DNA from: Pseudomonas sp. 7SR1
GTDB lineage: Bacteria > Pseudomonadota > Gammaproteobacteria > Pseudomonadales > Pseudomonadaceae
Length of the DNA: 64,000 nucleotides
Assembly: GCF_900156465.1 (NCBI RefSeq)
Contig: NZ_LT707064.1
Coordinates: 5,471,001 to 5,535,000, forward strand
Direction of reading: 5' to 3'
Shown here: in pieces, positions 56,230-64,000 of the stretch
Numbering within the stretch: the first letter of the stretch is position 1
How the letters are laid out: each line of letters begins with the position of its first letter
Translations under genes and position numbers: made by a program
Notes under the pieces: generated by a model
Database searches by the model: none
Seen by the model: the letters and a program-made list of their open reading frames with translations, nothing else
What the model was told of the DNA's origin: nothing

Positions 56230-57576
56230 ATGAACATCCAGCCCCCAATCGCCGACGCCCCTTCGGCTGTCAGCCTGCGTGAAGCCTTCTGGTTCTGGCT
56301 CAAGTTGGGCTTCATCAGTTTCGGCGGACCGGCGGGACAGATTTCGATCATGCATCAGGAACTGGTGGAGCGTCGCCGCTGGATTTCCGAGCGGCGTTTC
56401 CTGCATGCCCTGAACTATTGCATGCTGCTGCCGGGCCCCGAGGCGCAACAATTGGCGACCTACCTGGGCTGGCTGATGCACCGGACCTGGGGTGGGGTCA
56501 TCGCCGGGGCGCTGTTCGTATTGCCTTCGCTGTTCATCCTCATCACGTTGTCCTGGCTGTATGTCGCCTTTGGCGAAGTACCGGTGGTGGCGGGCATTTT
56601 CTATGGCATCAAGCCGGCCGTGACGGCGATCGTCGTGCATGCAGCCCACCGTATAGGCTCCCGCGCCCTCAGGAACAACTGGCTGTGGGCAATCGCCGCT
56701 GCGTCGTTCACCGCGATATTTGCCTTCAACCTGCCCTTCCCGCTGATTGTGCTGGGGGCGGCTGTGATCGGTTACCTGGGAGGCCGTTGGGCACCGGAAA
56801 AATTCAGCCTGGGGGGACACGATACCGGGCATCGCTCCTTCGGCAGCGCCTTGATCGACGACGATACCCCTCCCCCGGAGCATGCCCGGTTCAGCGTCGG
56901 CAGGCTCACCCGGCTGGTCATCGTCGGCGCGCTACTCTGGACGTTACCCATGGGCCTGTTGACCCTGGCGTTCGGCTGGGGAGGCACGCTTACGCAAATG
57001 GCCTGGTTCTTCACCAAGGCTGCCTTGCTGACCTTCGGTGGCGCCTATGCGGTCTTGCCCTACGTCTACCAGGGCGCAGTCGCACACTTCGGCTGGTTGA
57101 CACCGGCCCAGATGATCGACGGCCTGGCCCTGGGGGAAACCACGCCCGGCCCCTTGATCATGGTGGTGGCGTTCGTCGGTTTCGTCGGCGGCTACGTCAC
57201 GCAGGTGTTCGGCCCCGAACAGGCTTTCGTCGCTGGCGCCGTCGCGGCCACGCTGGTGACCTGGTTCACCTTCCTGCCCTCGTTCCTGTTCATCCTGGCC
57301 GGCGGCCCATTGGTGGAGTCGACCCACAACACCCTGAAATTCACCGCACCGCTGACGGCCATCACCGCGGCGGTGGTCGGCGTGATCCTCAATCTGGCCT
57401 GCTTCTTCGGCTACCACGTTCTGTGGCCCAACGGCTTTGCCGGCGCACTGGACTGGCCGTCGGCAATCATTGCAATCCTTGCCACGATCGCTCTGTTCAG
57501 GTACCAACGTGGCGTGATTCAGGTCTTGCTGGCGTGCGGGCTGGCCGGGCTGGCGGTGCATCTGTTGCGTCAGTGA
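56230..57576 (+). CDS. chrA: Chromate transporter ChrA (long-chain, two CHR domains)
   Basis: 448 residues, the two-domain length. Each half has the CHR signature: FWLKLGFISFGGPAGQI in the first and FFTKAALLTFGGAYAVLPYV in the second. LPGPEAQQLATYLGW and LALGETTPGPLIMVVAFVGF are the paired conserved loops. About 12 membrane helices. ChrA proteins export chromate using the proton motive force. The gene is followed 174 bp later by an MscS gene. Confidence 0.93.
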   Translation: MNIQPPIADAPSAVSLREAFWFWLKLGFISFGGPAGQISIMHQELVERRRWISERRFLHALNYCMLLPGPEAQQLATYLGWLMHRTWGGVIAGALFVLPSLFILITLSWLYVAFGEVPVVAGIFYGIKPAVTAIVVHAAHRIGSRALRNNWLWAIAAASFTAIFAFNLPFPLIVLGAAVIGYLGGRWAPEKFSLGGHDTGHRSFGSALIDDDTPPPEHARFSVGRLTRLVIVGALLWTLPMGLLTLAFGWGGTLTQMAWFFTKAALLTFGGAYAVLPYVYQGAVAHFGWLTPAQMIDGLALGETTPGPLIMVVAFVGFVGGYVTQVFGPEQAFVAGAVAATLVTWFTFLPSFLFILAGGPLVESTHNTLKFTAPLTAITAAVVGVILNLACFFGYHVLWPNGFAGALDWPSAIIAILATIALFRYQRGVIQVLLACGLAGLAVHLLRQ

Positions 57577-57750
57577 CTGCAAGCGACGCCTGGACGCCTG
57601 CGGGCAAAAAATTGAACACCCTTTTCCCTTGGTCACCTAATGAAGTTCATGGCCCTGCCACGCCCTCGCGCAACAACGGCAAGGGCTCGAACCAGAACAG
57701 CAATGACGCAGTCGCTCGCTGCCTGATTGCCTGGCCCAGGTGACCGATCC

Positions 57751-58899
57751 ATGGAATCAAACGCTCTCGACATCCTCACCACCACCCAATTGCTGGGGAT
57801 CTCCATCGCCAACTGGCTGCTCGCATCGGGCGTGATGACGGTGAGTTTTATCGTCGCCCGGGCAGGCATCGGCTTCCTGCTGCGCAAGGTAGAGGTCCTG
57901 GCACAGAAGCCCAACGCCCACGTCAGTCACATCGCCGTCGAGGTATTGTCCAGCACCAGCAATACGCTGTTGTTGCTGGCCTCGATCCTCATCGGTGTCG
58001 GTGTGCTGGACCTGCCCGAGCGTTGGCTGGGCCGCGTCAGCAGCCTCTGGTTCGTGGTGGCCGCCCTGCAGGTCGGCCTGTGGGCCAACCGGGCGATCGC
58101 CCTCACGCTCCTGCATTATTTCGCTCGCCACAGCCACGGCGACATTCATCAGAAAAGCGCCTTGGCAACCCTGAGCCTGTGGGGCGCCAAGGTGTTCCTC
58201 TGGGCCGTGGTCCTGCTGGCCATGCTCTCCAACCTGGGTGTGAACATCACCGCGTTCGTCGCCAGCCTCGGGGTCGGGGGAATCGCGGTGGCCCTGGCTG
58301 TGCAGAACATCCTCGGAGACCTGTTCGCCTCGCTGTCCATCGCCGTGGACAAGCCTTTCGAGGTCGGCGACTTCATCGTCGTGGGCTCCCTGGCCGGTAC
58401 GGTGGAACATGTCGGCCTGAAAACCACACGGATCCGCAGTCTGAGCGGCGAACAGATCGTGATGGCCAACGCCCAGATGATCAGCATCACCATCCAGAAC
58501 TACAAGCGTCTGCAGGAACGACGCATCGTCTTCGAGTTCGCCCTGCCCCACGAATGCTCGATCGAACAGATCAAGCAGGTGCCGGCCATTGTCGAGCGCA
58601 TCATCAGGGCCCAGGAAAAGACCCGCTTCGACCGCTCCCACTTTCGCGGTTTTGGCGAAAGTGCGCTGGAGTTCGAGACGGTCTATATCGTGCTGGACCC
58701 CAGCTACAACATCTACATGGATATCCAGCAGGCAATCAACCTCGGCATGATGCAAGCATTCGCCGAAATCGGCGTACGCCTGGCCACACCGGCGCGCACC
58801 GTCCACGTGGCCTCGTTGCCGGACATGCCGCAGCGCTCCACAGACACCGGACACGACACCTCGATGCAGAACTCGCCAGCGTATGGCGCGCGGCATTGA
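57751..58899 (+). CDS. MscS family small-conductance mechanosensitive channel
   Basis: 382 residues from MESNALDI. Five membrane helices; the pore-lining TM3 region is VNITAFVASLGVGGIAVALAVQ-like (here GVNITAFVASLGVGGIAVAL). LGDLFASLSIAVDKPFEVGDF is the beta-domain signature. The C-terminal alpha/beta domain follows (FDRSHFRGFG). It relieves turgor on osmotic downshock. The gene stands alone after chrA. Confidence 0.93.
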   Translation: MESNALDILTTTQLLGISIANWLLASGVMTVSFIVARAGIGFLLRKVEVLAQKPNAHVSHIAVEVLSSTSNTLLLLASILIGVGVLDLPERWLGRVSSLWFVVAALQVGLWANRAIALTLLHYFARHSHGDIHQKSALATLSLWGAKVFLWAVVLLAMLSNLGVNITAFVASLGVGGIAVALAVQNILGDLFASLSIAVDKPFEVGDFIVVGSLAGTVEHVGLKTTRIRSLSGEQIVMANAQMISITIQNYKRLQERRIVFEFALPHECSIEQIKQVPAIVERIIRAQEKTRFDRSHFRGFGESALEFETVYIVLDPSYNIYMDIQQAINLGMMQAFAEIGVRLATPARTVHVASLPDMPQRSTDTGHDTSMQNSPAYGARH

Positions 58900-58985
58900 C
58901 CAGACAACGTCGCTTCATGACCCAACGCAATGAGCCCCTTTGCCCTTGAGCTAAGCTTTTTGCATCACAACGACAGGGAATCGAC

Positions 58986-59474
58986 ATGAACAAGGCAGAC
59001 GCGCTCGCGGCGAAATTGCGGCAGACCCGGCAAACCCGCGCCGACACCGACAACTGCGCCGACCTGGCCATCGAACACTGGCCCGCCCAGGTCTACGAGT
59101 TGTACCGCCAGATCGAAACCTGGCTGGCGCCGGTCTGCGAGGCCGGCCTGAACATCCGGCGCAACCCCACCCATGTATTTGAAAGCCACTCCGGCGGTTC
59201 GACCTACCACTACGCCATCGACCAGTTGGTGATGGAGGGCAACCACCATCGTATCGAGCTCGACCCGATCGCCCGCTTCTCTTCCAGGGGCGAAGGCTGT
59301 ATCGAGGTTCACATGAAAGGTCAGACCCACTGCATCCTGCGTACTGTCGGCGAGCACGGTGAATCGCTCTGGCATCTCCAGGCTGCGCAGCCGCCAGCGC
59401 AGTCGCGCCCCGAGCTGTTGACGCTGGATGAGGACCGCCTGCTCACGCTGGTGGAGCAAGGCTTGGGGCTTTGA
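58986..59474 (+). CDS. Conserved hypothetical protein
   Basis: 162 residues with no membrane segment or signal peptide; SDs are fair (ACAGGGAATCG before the ATG). An N-terminal helix (MNKADALAAKLRQTRQTR) is followed by an alpha/beta region with RRNPTHVFESHSGG and IELDPIARFSSRGEG. I do not recognise the family. It is co-oriented with mscS but 86 bp away and followed by a hairpin (59539-59572). Confidence 0.7.
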   Translation: MNKADALAAKLRQTRQTRADTDNCADLAIEHWPAQVYELYRQIETWLAPVCEAGLNIRRNPTHVFESHSGGSTYHYAIDQLVMEGNHHRIELDPIARFSSRGEGCIEVHMKGQTHCILRTVGEHGESLWHLQAAQPPAQSRPELLTLDEDRLLTLVEQGLGL

Positions 59475-59538
59475 TGCAAGCCGGGCGCTTGGACGCAGGC
59501 GGCAACCGCCCCGAGGTCACGGCTCGCTTCTGCCAGAA

Positions 59539-59572
59539 AGGCCCAAGGCATTGTCGATAGCGCCTTGGGCCT
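59539..59572. terminator. Hairpin between convergent genes
   Basis: AGGCCCAAGGC and GCCTTGGGCCT form an 11-bp stem between the hypothetical gene and the MFS exporter. There is no T-run, so its terminator role is unproven. Confidence 0.5.
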
Positions 59573-59594
59573 CACGGTGCCTTCTGGACGTTGC

Positions 59595-60818
59595 TCAATT
59601 CACCACACCGTAATCGGCCGCGTTCGAAGCGCCTGAGGACGCCCGAACCGCCGCTCGTGCGGCCAGCAGGGTGAGGATGGCGGCAACCACCAGCACCGCC
59701 GCGCTGGTCTCGAAGGTCGCCTGGTAGCCGTTCAGGTCAAACAGGACACCGCCCACCGTCGCGCCCGCCGCAATGGCGAGCTGAACGATCGCCACCATCA
59801 GACCACCACCGGCCTCGGCTTCTTCAGGCAACGCCCTGGATAACCAGGTCCACCATCCAACGGGCGCGGCAGTCGCGATCAGCCCCCAGAGCGCCAGCAG
59901 AACAGTCGTGATCAACACCGACTTACCGAACCCTACGAGCGCAATGGCAATGACCGCCATCACCAGGGGGATGATCACCAGGGTGCGAAACACTCCGTTG
60001 CGCAGCAATGCGCCAATCAGGAAGGTGCCGAGCAATCCGGCCAGACCGATCACCAGCAACATGAACGAAAGCATGGAGACACTCACCTGGGTCACCGATT
60101 CAAGGAAAGGTCGCAGATAGGTGAACAACATGAACTGCCCCATGAAGAATGTGCTGACGGCCAGCATGCCCAACGCAATCGGAGGACGGGCCATCAGCGC
60201 GAGGACATTGCCCGAGCCCTGCTTCGTCCGGGTCTGCATGGACGGCAGTCGCAGCACAAGCCAGACCAGCGCCACCAGCGCCACCGGCACGATGCAGAAG
60301 AAGGCTGCGCGCCAGCCGATGATCGCACCCAGGAAACTGCCCAACGGCGCTGCCACGACGGTCGCCAAGGCGTTGCCGCCGTTGACGAGGGCCAAGGCTC
60401 GCGGGACCTGGTCCTGCGGCACGAGTCGCATGGCCGTGGCCGCCGACAGCGACCAGAAGCCGCCGATTGCCACGCCGATCAGCGCACGGCCTGCCATGAA
60501 CGTCAGGTAGTTGGGCGCCAGTGCCACCACGGTCCCGGAAACGATCATCAGGAGGGTCAGCGCCAGCAGCAGCCTCTTGCGATCGACCCGGGCGGCGATG
60601 GACGCAATGAACAGGCTGGTGATCAAGGCAAAGGCGCCGGACACGGCAATGCCCTGCCCGGCCTGCCCCTCGCTGACCTGAAGGTCCGCCGCGATCGGCG
60701 TCAGCAGGCTGACCGGCAGAAACTCGGAAGCAACGAGGGCGAACGCGGCCAGCGACATGGCGAATACCGCGCTCCAGGCGGGTGGGGTTTGGGTTTTCAT
60801 CCAATAGCGATCAGTCAT
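59595..60818 (-). CDS. MFS transporter, NepI-like
   Basis: 407 residues from MTDRYWMK; MKTQTPPAW at 60800 is an alternative. Twelve helices. Sequence such as ALVASEFLPVSLLTPIAADL, IGVAIGGFWSLSAATAMRLV and GWWTWLSRALPEEAEAGGG (each a part of longer motifs) closely follows E. coli NepI, the purine ribonucleoside exporter. The divergent AraC gene probably regulates it. Confidence 0.88.
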   Translation of the reverse strand: MTDRYWMKTQTPPAWSAVFAMSLAAFALVASEFLPVSLLTPIAADLQVSEGQAGQGIAVSGAFALITSLFIASIAARVDRKRLLLALTLLMIVSGTVVALAPNYLTFMAGRALIGVAIGGFWSLSAATAMRLVPQDQVPRALALVNGGNALATVVAAPLGSFLGAIIGWRAAFFCIVPVALVALVWLVLRLPSMQTRTKQGSGNVLALMARPPIALGMLAVSTFFMGQFMLFTYLRPFLESVTQVSVSMLSFMLLVIGLAGLLGTFLIGALLRNGVFRTLVIIPLVMAVIAIALVGFGKSVLITTVLLALWGLIATAAPVGWWTWLSRALPEEAEAGGGLMVAIVQLAIAAGATVGGVLFDLNGYQATFETSAAVLVVAAILTLLAARAAVRASSGASNAADYGVVN

Positions 60819-61021
60819 CGGGGCTACGTTTACTCCGTCGGCAAGGGGCATGTCATCGATTTGCAAGCGATAGTTTCAGCGCCAGGCCCTGATGTCCGGT
60901 AATGCATTCCGGTTGAATGCTTGCCTGATCCTGTGAGGCGGTCGGTGCACCATGGGCAGCGCCTGCCGGACGGGTTAATGTTCGCTGCATCACTGTCAAC
61001 CCGAGATGACTGCAACCCGAC

Positions 61022-61939
61022 ATGGCAACCCAGCGCAGTTCCTTGCAAGCAGCACTCGCCGACCTCATCGGCGCCCGGACGCCCCACACCGGCGACTTCC
61101 AGACGCCCATCGCCGGCCTGGGCTTGTTTCGACGTGAAGCCCCGGCGCCGCCGGCCATTTGCATGATCGAGCCGAGCATCGTGCTGGTGGCCCAAGGCGT
61201 GAAGCAGATCTGGATCGGCGGCCAGGCCTATGGCTACGACAATACGCGCCTGCTCATGACCTCCCTGGACCTGCCCGCCAACTCGGAAGTGCTCCAGGCG
61301 AGCCCGGAACAGCCCTGCCTGGGCCTGCTCATGAAGCTCGACTTGCGCCTGGTGGCCGACCTGATTGCCCAGGACGGCATGGCACCGCCCCGTGACAGGC
61401 CCTCCGGGATTGGCGCGAGCATTGGCCAGGCGACGCCGGATCTTCTCGCACCGTTCGTACGCCTGCTGGCCCTGCTGGACGAACCCGAAGCGATCCCGGT
61501 GCTGGCGCCGCTGATCCAGCGCGAGATCCACTACCGACTGTTGATCAGCGACCAGGCGGCCCGGCTGCGCCAGATTGCGTCCGTCGACAGCCAGGGCTAC
61601 CGCATCGCCAAGGCCATCGACTGGCTGAAGTTGAACTACACCGACCCTATCCGCGTGGAAGACCTTGCGGCGAGGGTGCAGATGAGCCCACCGACTTTCC
61701 ACCATCATTTCCGCCAGCTCACCGCGATGAGCCCGCTTCAATACCAGAAATGGCTGCGATTGAACGAAGCCAAGCGCCTGATGCTCGACGAAAACATGGA
61801 CGTGGCCAGCGCGGCCTCGAAAGTGGGCTATGAAAGCCCCTCTCAGTTCAGCCGCGAATATGGTCGCCTGTTCGGCCTGCCGCCCAAGCGGGACATCGCG
61901 GCGTCGCGGGAGGCCGGTCGCGATATCAGCGTGGTCTGA
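61022..61939 (+). CDS. AraC family transcriptional regulator with AraC_N domain
   Basis: 305 residues. The N-terminal AraC_N (PF06719-like) cupin-type sensor (residues 20-180, AICMIEPSIVLVAQGVKQIW) is followed by the double HTH (about 200-295, VEDLAARVQMSPPTFHHHFR and DVASAASKVGYESPSQFSRE). It is divergent from the NepI-like exporter, which is its likely target. Confidence 0.9.
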   Translation: MATQRSSLQAALADLIGARTPHTGDFQTPIAGLGLFRREAPAPPAICMIEPSIVLVAQGVKQIWIGGQAYGYDNTRLLMTSLDLPANSEVLQASPEQPCLGLLMKLDLRLVADLIAQDGMAPPRDRPSGIGASIGQATPDLLAPFVRLLALLDEPEAIPVLAPLIQREIHYRLLISDQAARLRQIASVDSQGYRIAKAIDWLKLNYTDPIRVEDLAARVQMSPPTFHHHFRQLTAMSPLQYQKWLRLNEAKRLMLDENMDVASAASKVGYESPSQFSREYGRLFGLPPKRDIAASREAGRDISVV

Positions 61940-61960
61940 CAGCCAGAACCTGCCAGGGCA

Positions 61961-62848
61961 TCAGCTCTTGTCGCGGTAATACTCCGCCATATGCTCGACG
62001 AACGCCCGGACCTTGGCCGGCAGGTGACGAGCATGGGGATAGAGCGCATAACAATGCCTCGACCCCAGGGTGTAGTCCGGCAGGATCCGCACCAACCTCC
62101 CCGCCAGCAGGTCGTCCTGTACCGTCGCCAGGGTAAACGCTGCGATGCCTGTACCAGCCAGGGCGCCGGCGTGCAGAGCGGTGATGGTGTCCGAATGAAA
62201 GAAACTGGCGCAATCCCAACTGAACGACTCCCCTTCTTCGTTCACCAGCGACCAGCGGGTCGCCGACGCGTAGGTCAGGAGCCGATGTGCGTCCAGTTCA
62301 ACCACGCTCCGAGGCAGGCCATGCTCGAACACGTAAGCCGGCGCCGCGACCAGCACTTGCGGCGACACGCCGAGCAAGCGGGCGACCAGGCTGCTGTCGG
62401 CCAGCGGACCGCAGATGCGCAACGCCACATCGAAACCGTCGGCCACCAGGTCGACCAGCGGGTCGGAGCAGGACAGATCAATCCGGATGTCTGGATAGCG
62501 CTGTTGGAAAGCCGGCAGCCAGCGGCCCAGTTCCAAGGTACCCAGGGTCAGCGGGACGCTGATCCGAAGCAACCCGGAGGGACGTTCATGTTCCTGCGTC
62601 ACGGCTTGGGACGCCGCGTCGACGCGATCCAGAATGTCCACGCAAGCGGCGTAATAGCGCTCCCCGGCTGCGGTGAGGCTCATGCGCCGGGTGTTGCGAT
62701 TGAGCAGACGCACGCCCAGCGCGGATTCCAGCTGCTGCAAATGCCGCGAGACGGAAGAGTGGGTTGTATCGAGCCGCTCGGCCGCCGCCGAAAACCCCTG
62801 GGCCTCCACGATGCAGCGGAACACGCGCATGGCGAGCATCTGGTTCAT
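61961..62848 (-). CDS. LysR family transcriptional regulator
   Basis: 295 residues. The N-terminal HTH (residues 4-62, EAQGFSAAAERLDTTHSSVSRH) and the co-inducer domain (90-290) fit the LTTR class that resembles DmlR/aromatic regulators. It starts four bases after the isochorismatase-like gene on the same strand, so the two are co-transcribed. Such LTTRs usually sit divergent from their target, so this layout is unusual. Confidence 0.9.
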   Translation of the reverse strand: MNQMLAMRVFRCIVEAQGFSAAAERLDTTHSSVSRHLQQLESALGVRLLNRNTRRMSLTAAGERYYAACVDILDRVDAASQAVTQEHERPSGLLRISVPLTLGTLELGRWLPAFQQRYPDIRIDLSCSDPLVDLVADGFDVALRICGPLADSSLVARLLGVSPQVLVAAPAYVFEHGLPRSVVELDAHRLLTYASATRWSLVNEEGESFSWDCASFFHSDTITALHAGALAGTGIAAFTLATVQDDLLAGRLVRILPDYTLGSRHCYALYPHARHLPAKVRAFVEHMAEYYRDKS

Positions 62849-62852
62849 GGCG

Positions 62853-63539
62853 TCAGCGCACCGGTAGCTTGAGGATCCGGGCAGTGGTCATGACATCGCC
62901 GAAAGTGTCCTCGACTTCGGCCAGCGCGGCTTTGTGCAACGCATCCTTGTCGATGGAGTCACCGTTGGTTCGGGTAATGGCACGGGTGGCCGATGCGTCG
63001 GACGCGACCAGCACGTTGTAACCCAGTGGCGCGGCGTCACGGGCGGCGCCGGCGACACAGGCGTGGGTCATGAGGCCGGAGATGATCAGGTTTTCGATAC
63101 CGGCGCGCTTCAAGCGCTTGTCCAGGTCGGTACTGCCAAAGACGCTGACAGTGGTTTTCTGCAATACCCCATCCCTGGCCCTGGGCTGCATCTGCGGATG
63201 GAACTTCACGCCTTCACCCCCCTGGGCAAACACTGCCGATCCTGGGGGTGCAATGTGTTGAATGTGATAGACCGGCATTTTGTGCTCGTCGGCGAATGCA
63301 ATCAGCTCACGGGCCTTGTCCAGCGCCGCTACGCCATCGGGAATCGGCATCTTGCCAGTGAAGTATTCGTTCTGGAAATCGATGATCAGTAACGCGGTCT
63401 TACCGGCGGGCAGTTGGCTCACCGCCTGGGCACCCGACATGGCGCGGATGGTTGGATTGCTTTCAGCCAATGCCCCGGCACTGGCGATAATGCCGGAAAA
63501 TGCACAGGCGGTGAGAAAACGGCGAGTAAAACGTTGCAT
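62853..63539 (-). CDS. Secreted isochorismatase-like cysteine hydrolase
   Basis: 228 residues from MQRFTRRFL, with AAGGAA six bases upstream. A signal peptide (residues 1-25, AGALAES) precedes the isochorismatase fold: LLIIDFQNEYF (catalytic Asp), the lysine in LQKTTVSVF and the nucleophile C in THACVAGAARDA. Family members hydrolyse amides such as nicotinamide or carbamates. Export is uncommon in the family. It is followed by a LysR gene. Confidence 0.86.
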   Translation of the reverse strand: MQRFTRRFLTACAFSGIIASAGALAESNPTIRAMSGAQAVSQLPAGKTALLIIDFQNEYFTGKMPIPDGVAALDKARELIAFADEHKMPVYHIQHIAPPGSAVFAQGGEGVKFHPQMQPRARDGVLQKTTVSVFGSTDLDKRLKRAGIENLIISGLMTHACVAGAARDAAPLGYNVLVASDASATRAITRTNGDSIDKDALHKAALAEVEDTFGDVMTTARILKLPVR

Positions 63540-63662
63540 GGAGAATTCCTTCTGGACAATGGACGAAGGAATGCTAGGGGGACCGGCGGAAATGGAACAC
63601 AGCGCGGCCAAGACAGGACATGTTTGATTCTTGCACAAATGACGCCGCCCAATGGAATTTCG

Positions 63663-64000
63663 TCAAGTGGCTGGCCTGAGGACCTGGGCATCCACGACGA
63701 TCCGCTTGCCGACCTTTTCCCCCACCTCCACCGCCTGTCCATCCCGCTGCTTGCCCTGGCGCGCCTGCCCCACCAACCGGGGGATCAAATCGCCCTCCGG
63801 CAGATGCTGCCAGAACCGCCCGGGCATATGCTGGCGCAACGCCTGGGGATTGAGCCTCGCCGGGTTGAAAATGTGCCGGTAATAGGTGCGCCACAGTTCC
63901 GCGCCGGGGTCTTGGGCATGCTGCGCCCACTGCCGCCACTGTTCAGGGCAATGACGCTGGTAGTCCAGCTTGTGACCATCGTAGCGGATGCCGTCGCGGG
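63663..64000 (-). CDS. DUF4130 (TIGR03915-type) DNA-metabolism protein, C-terminal part
   Basis: The frame runs off the window's right end and ends at the TGA at 63663-63665; about 112 codons are visible. ELWRTYYRHIFNPARLN then MPGRFWQHLPEGDLIPRLV match the C-terminal block of DUF4130 proteins, which are encoded with a radical-SAM partner and UdgX-type uracil-DNA glycosylase. Here the sequence stops after the DUF4130 block (LVGQARQGKQRDGQAVEVG read in part), so no UdgX domain is fused downstream. The rest of the gene cannot be seen. Confidence 0.65.
   Translation of the reverse strand, partial: RDGIRYDGHKLDYQRHCPEQWRQWAQHAQDPGAELWRTYYRHIFNPARLNPQALRQHMPGRFWQHLPEGDLIPRLVGQARQGKQRDGQAVEVGEKVGKRIVVDAQVLRPAT

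Overview
The window looks like a chromosomal segment of a Pseudomonas of the fluorescens lineage. The grounds are the order tRNA-Arg/His/Leu - tig - clpP - clpX - lon - hupB - ppiD beside a divergent folD, a PrrF-type Fur-regulated small RNA, Pseudomonas-type small protein families (DUF6124), REP/REPIN palindromes of the fluorescens type and GC-rich codon use throughout. No integrase, transposase, CRISPR array or phage structural gene was seen.

Layout. 1-7 kb: the end of an acyl-CoA carboxylase alpha subunit (probably methylcrotonyl-CoA carboxylase), an S24-type repressor, a DUF6124 protein, a PrrF small RNA, an M14 zinc carboxypeptidase, then a catalase-like peroxidase/cytochrome b561 pair facing an ECF sigma/anti-sigma pair. 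The two sides of that divergon carry matching promoter sequences. 7-14.7 kb: an IclR regulator opposite a seven-gene operon that combines a polyamine-type ABC transporter with a three-subunit (2Fe-2S, HcnB-like, HcnC-like) flavin dehydrogenase, which suggests uptake and oxidation of one amine or amino acid. 14.9-19.4 kb: an LRR-protein kinase, a REPIN, a YebC paralogue, a short orphan VgrG and a second cytochrome b561. 19.4-26.3 kb: a PLP desulfhydrase/deaminase, fadH, a cysteine-free nitrilase-fold protein with an AraC regulator, a tiny ORF and a DUF2242 lipoprotein.

26.4-38.2 kb is the conserved protein quality-control region: ppiD, hupB, lon (with a sigma-32-like promoter), clpX, clpP, tig, the tRNA operon, folD and pbpG. 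A decayed tRNA-Asp lies between hupB and ppiD. 38.2-50.8 kb holds envelope and transport genes: small proteins, a C39-like lipoprotein without catalytic residues, TerC, nhaR, an MFS exporter, sstT, DUF1993, a YceH-type protein, an AroE-like dehydrogenase, an NCS2 purine permease, arylamine N-acetyltransferase and exonuclease III. A 171-bp symmetric palindromic element sits between the permease and the acetyltransferase. 50.9-64 kb: two adjacent c-di-GMP proteins, RNase T2, a chromate transporter, an MscS channel, a NepI-like exporter with a divergent AraC regulator, an isochorismatase-like hydrolase with a LysR regulator, and the end of a DUF4130-type protein that runs off the window.

All calls come from reading the sequence and recalled family knowledge. 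No searches were run. Start codons were moved from the longest ORF where a ribosome-binding site, a signal peptide or the family length favoured a shorter form.
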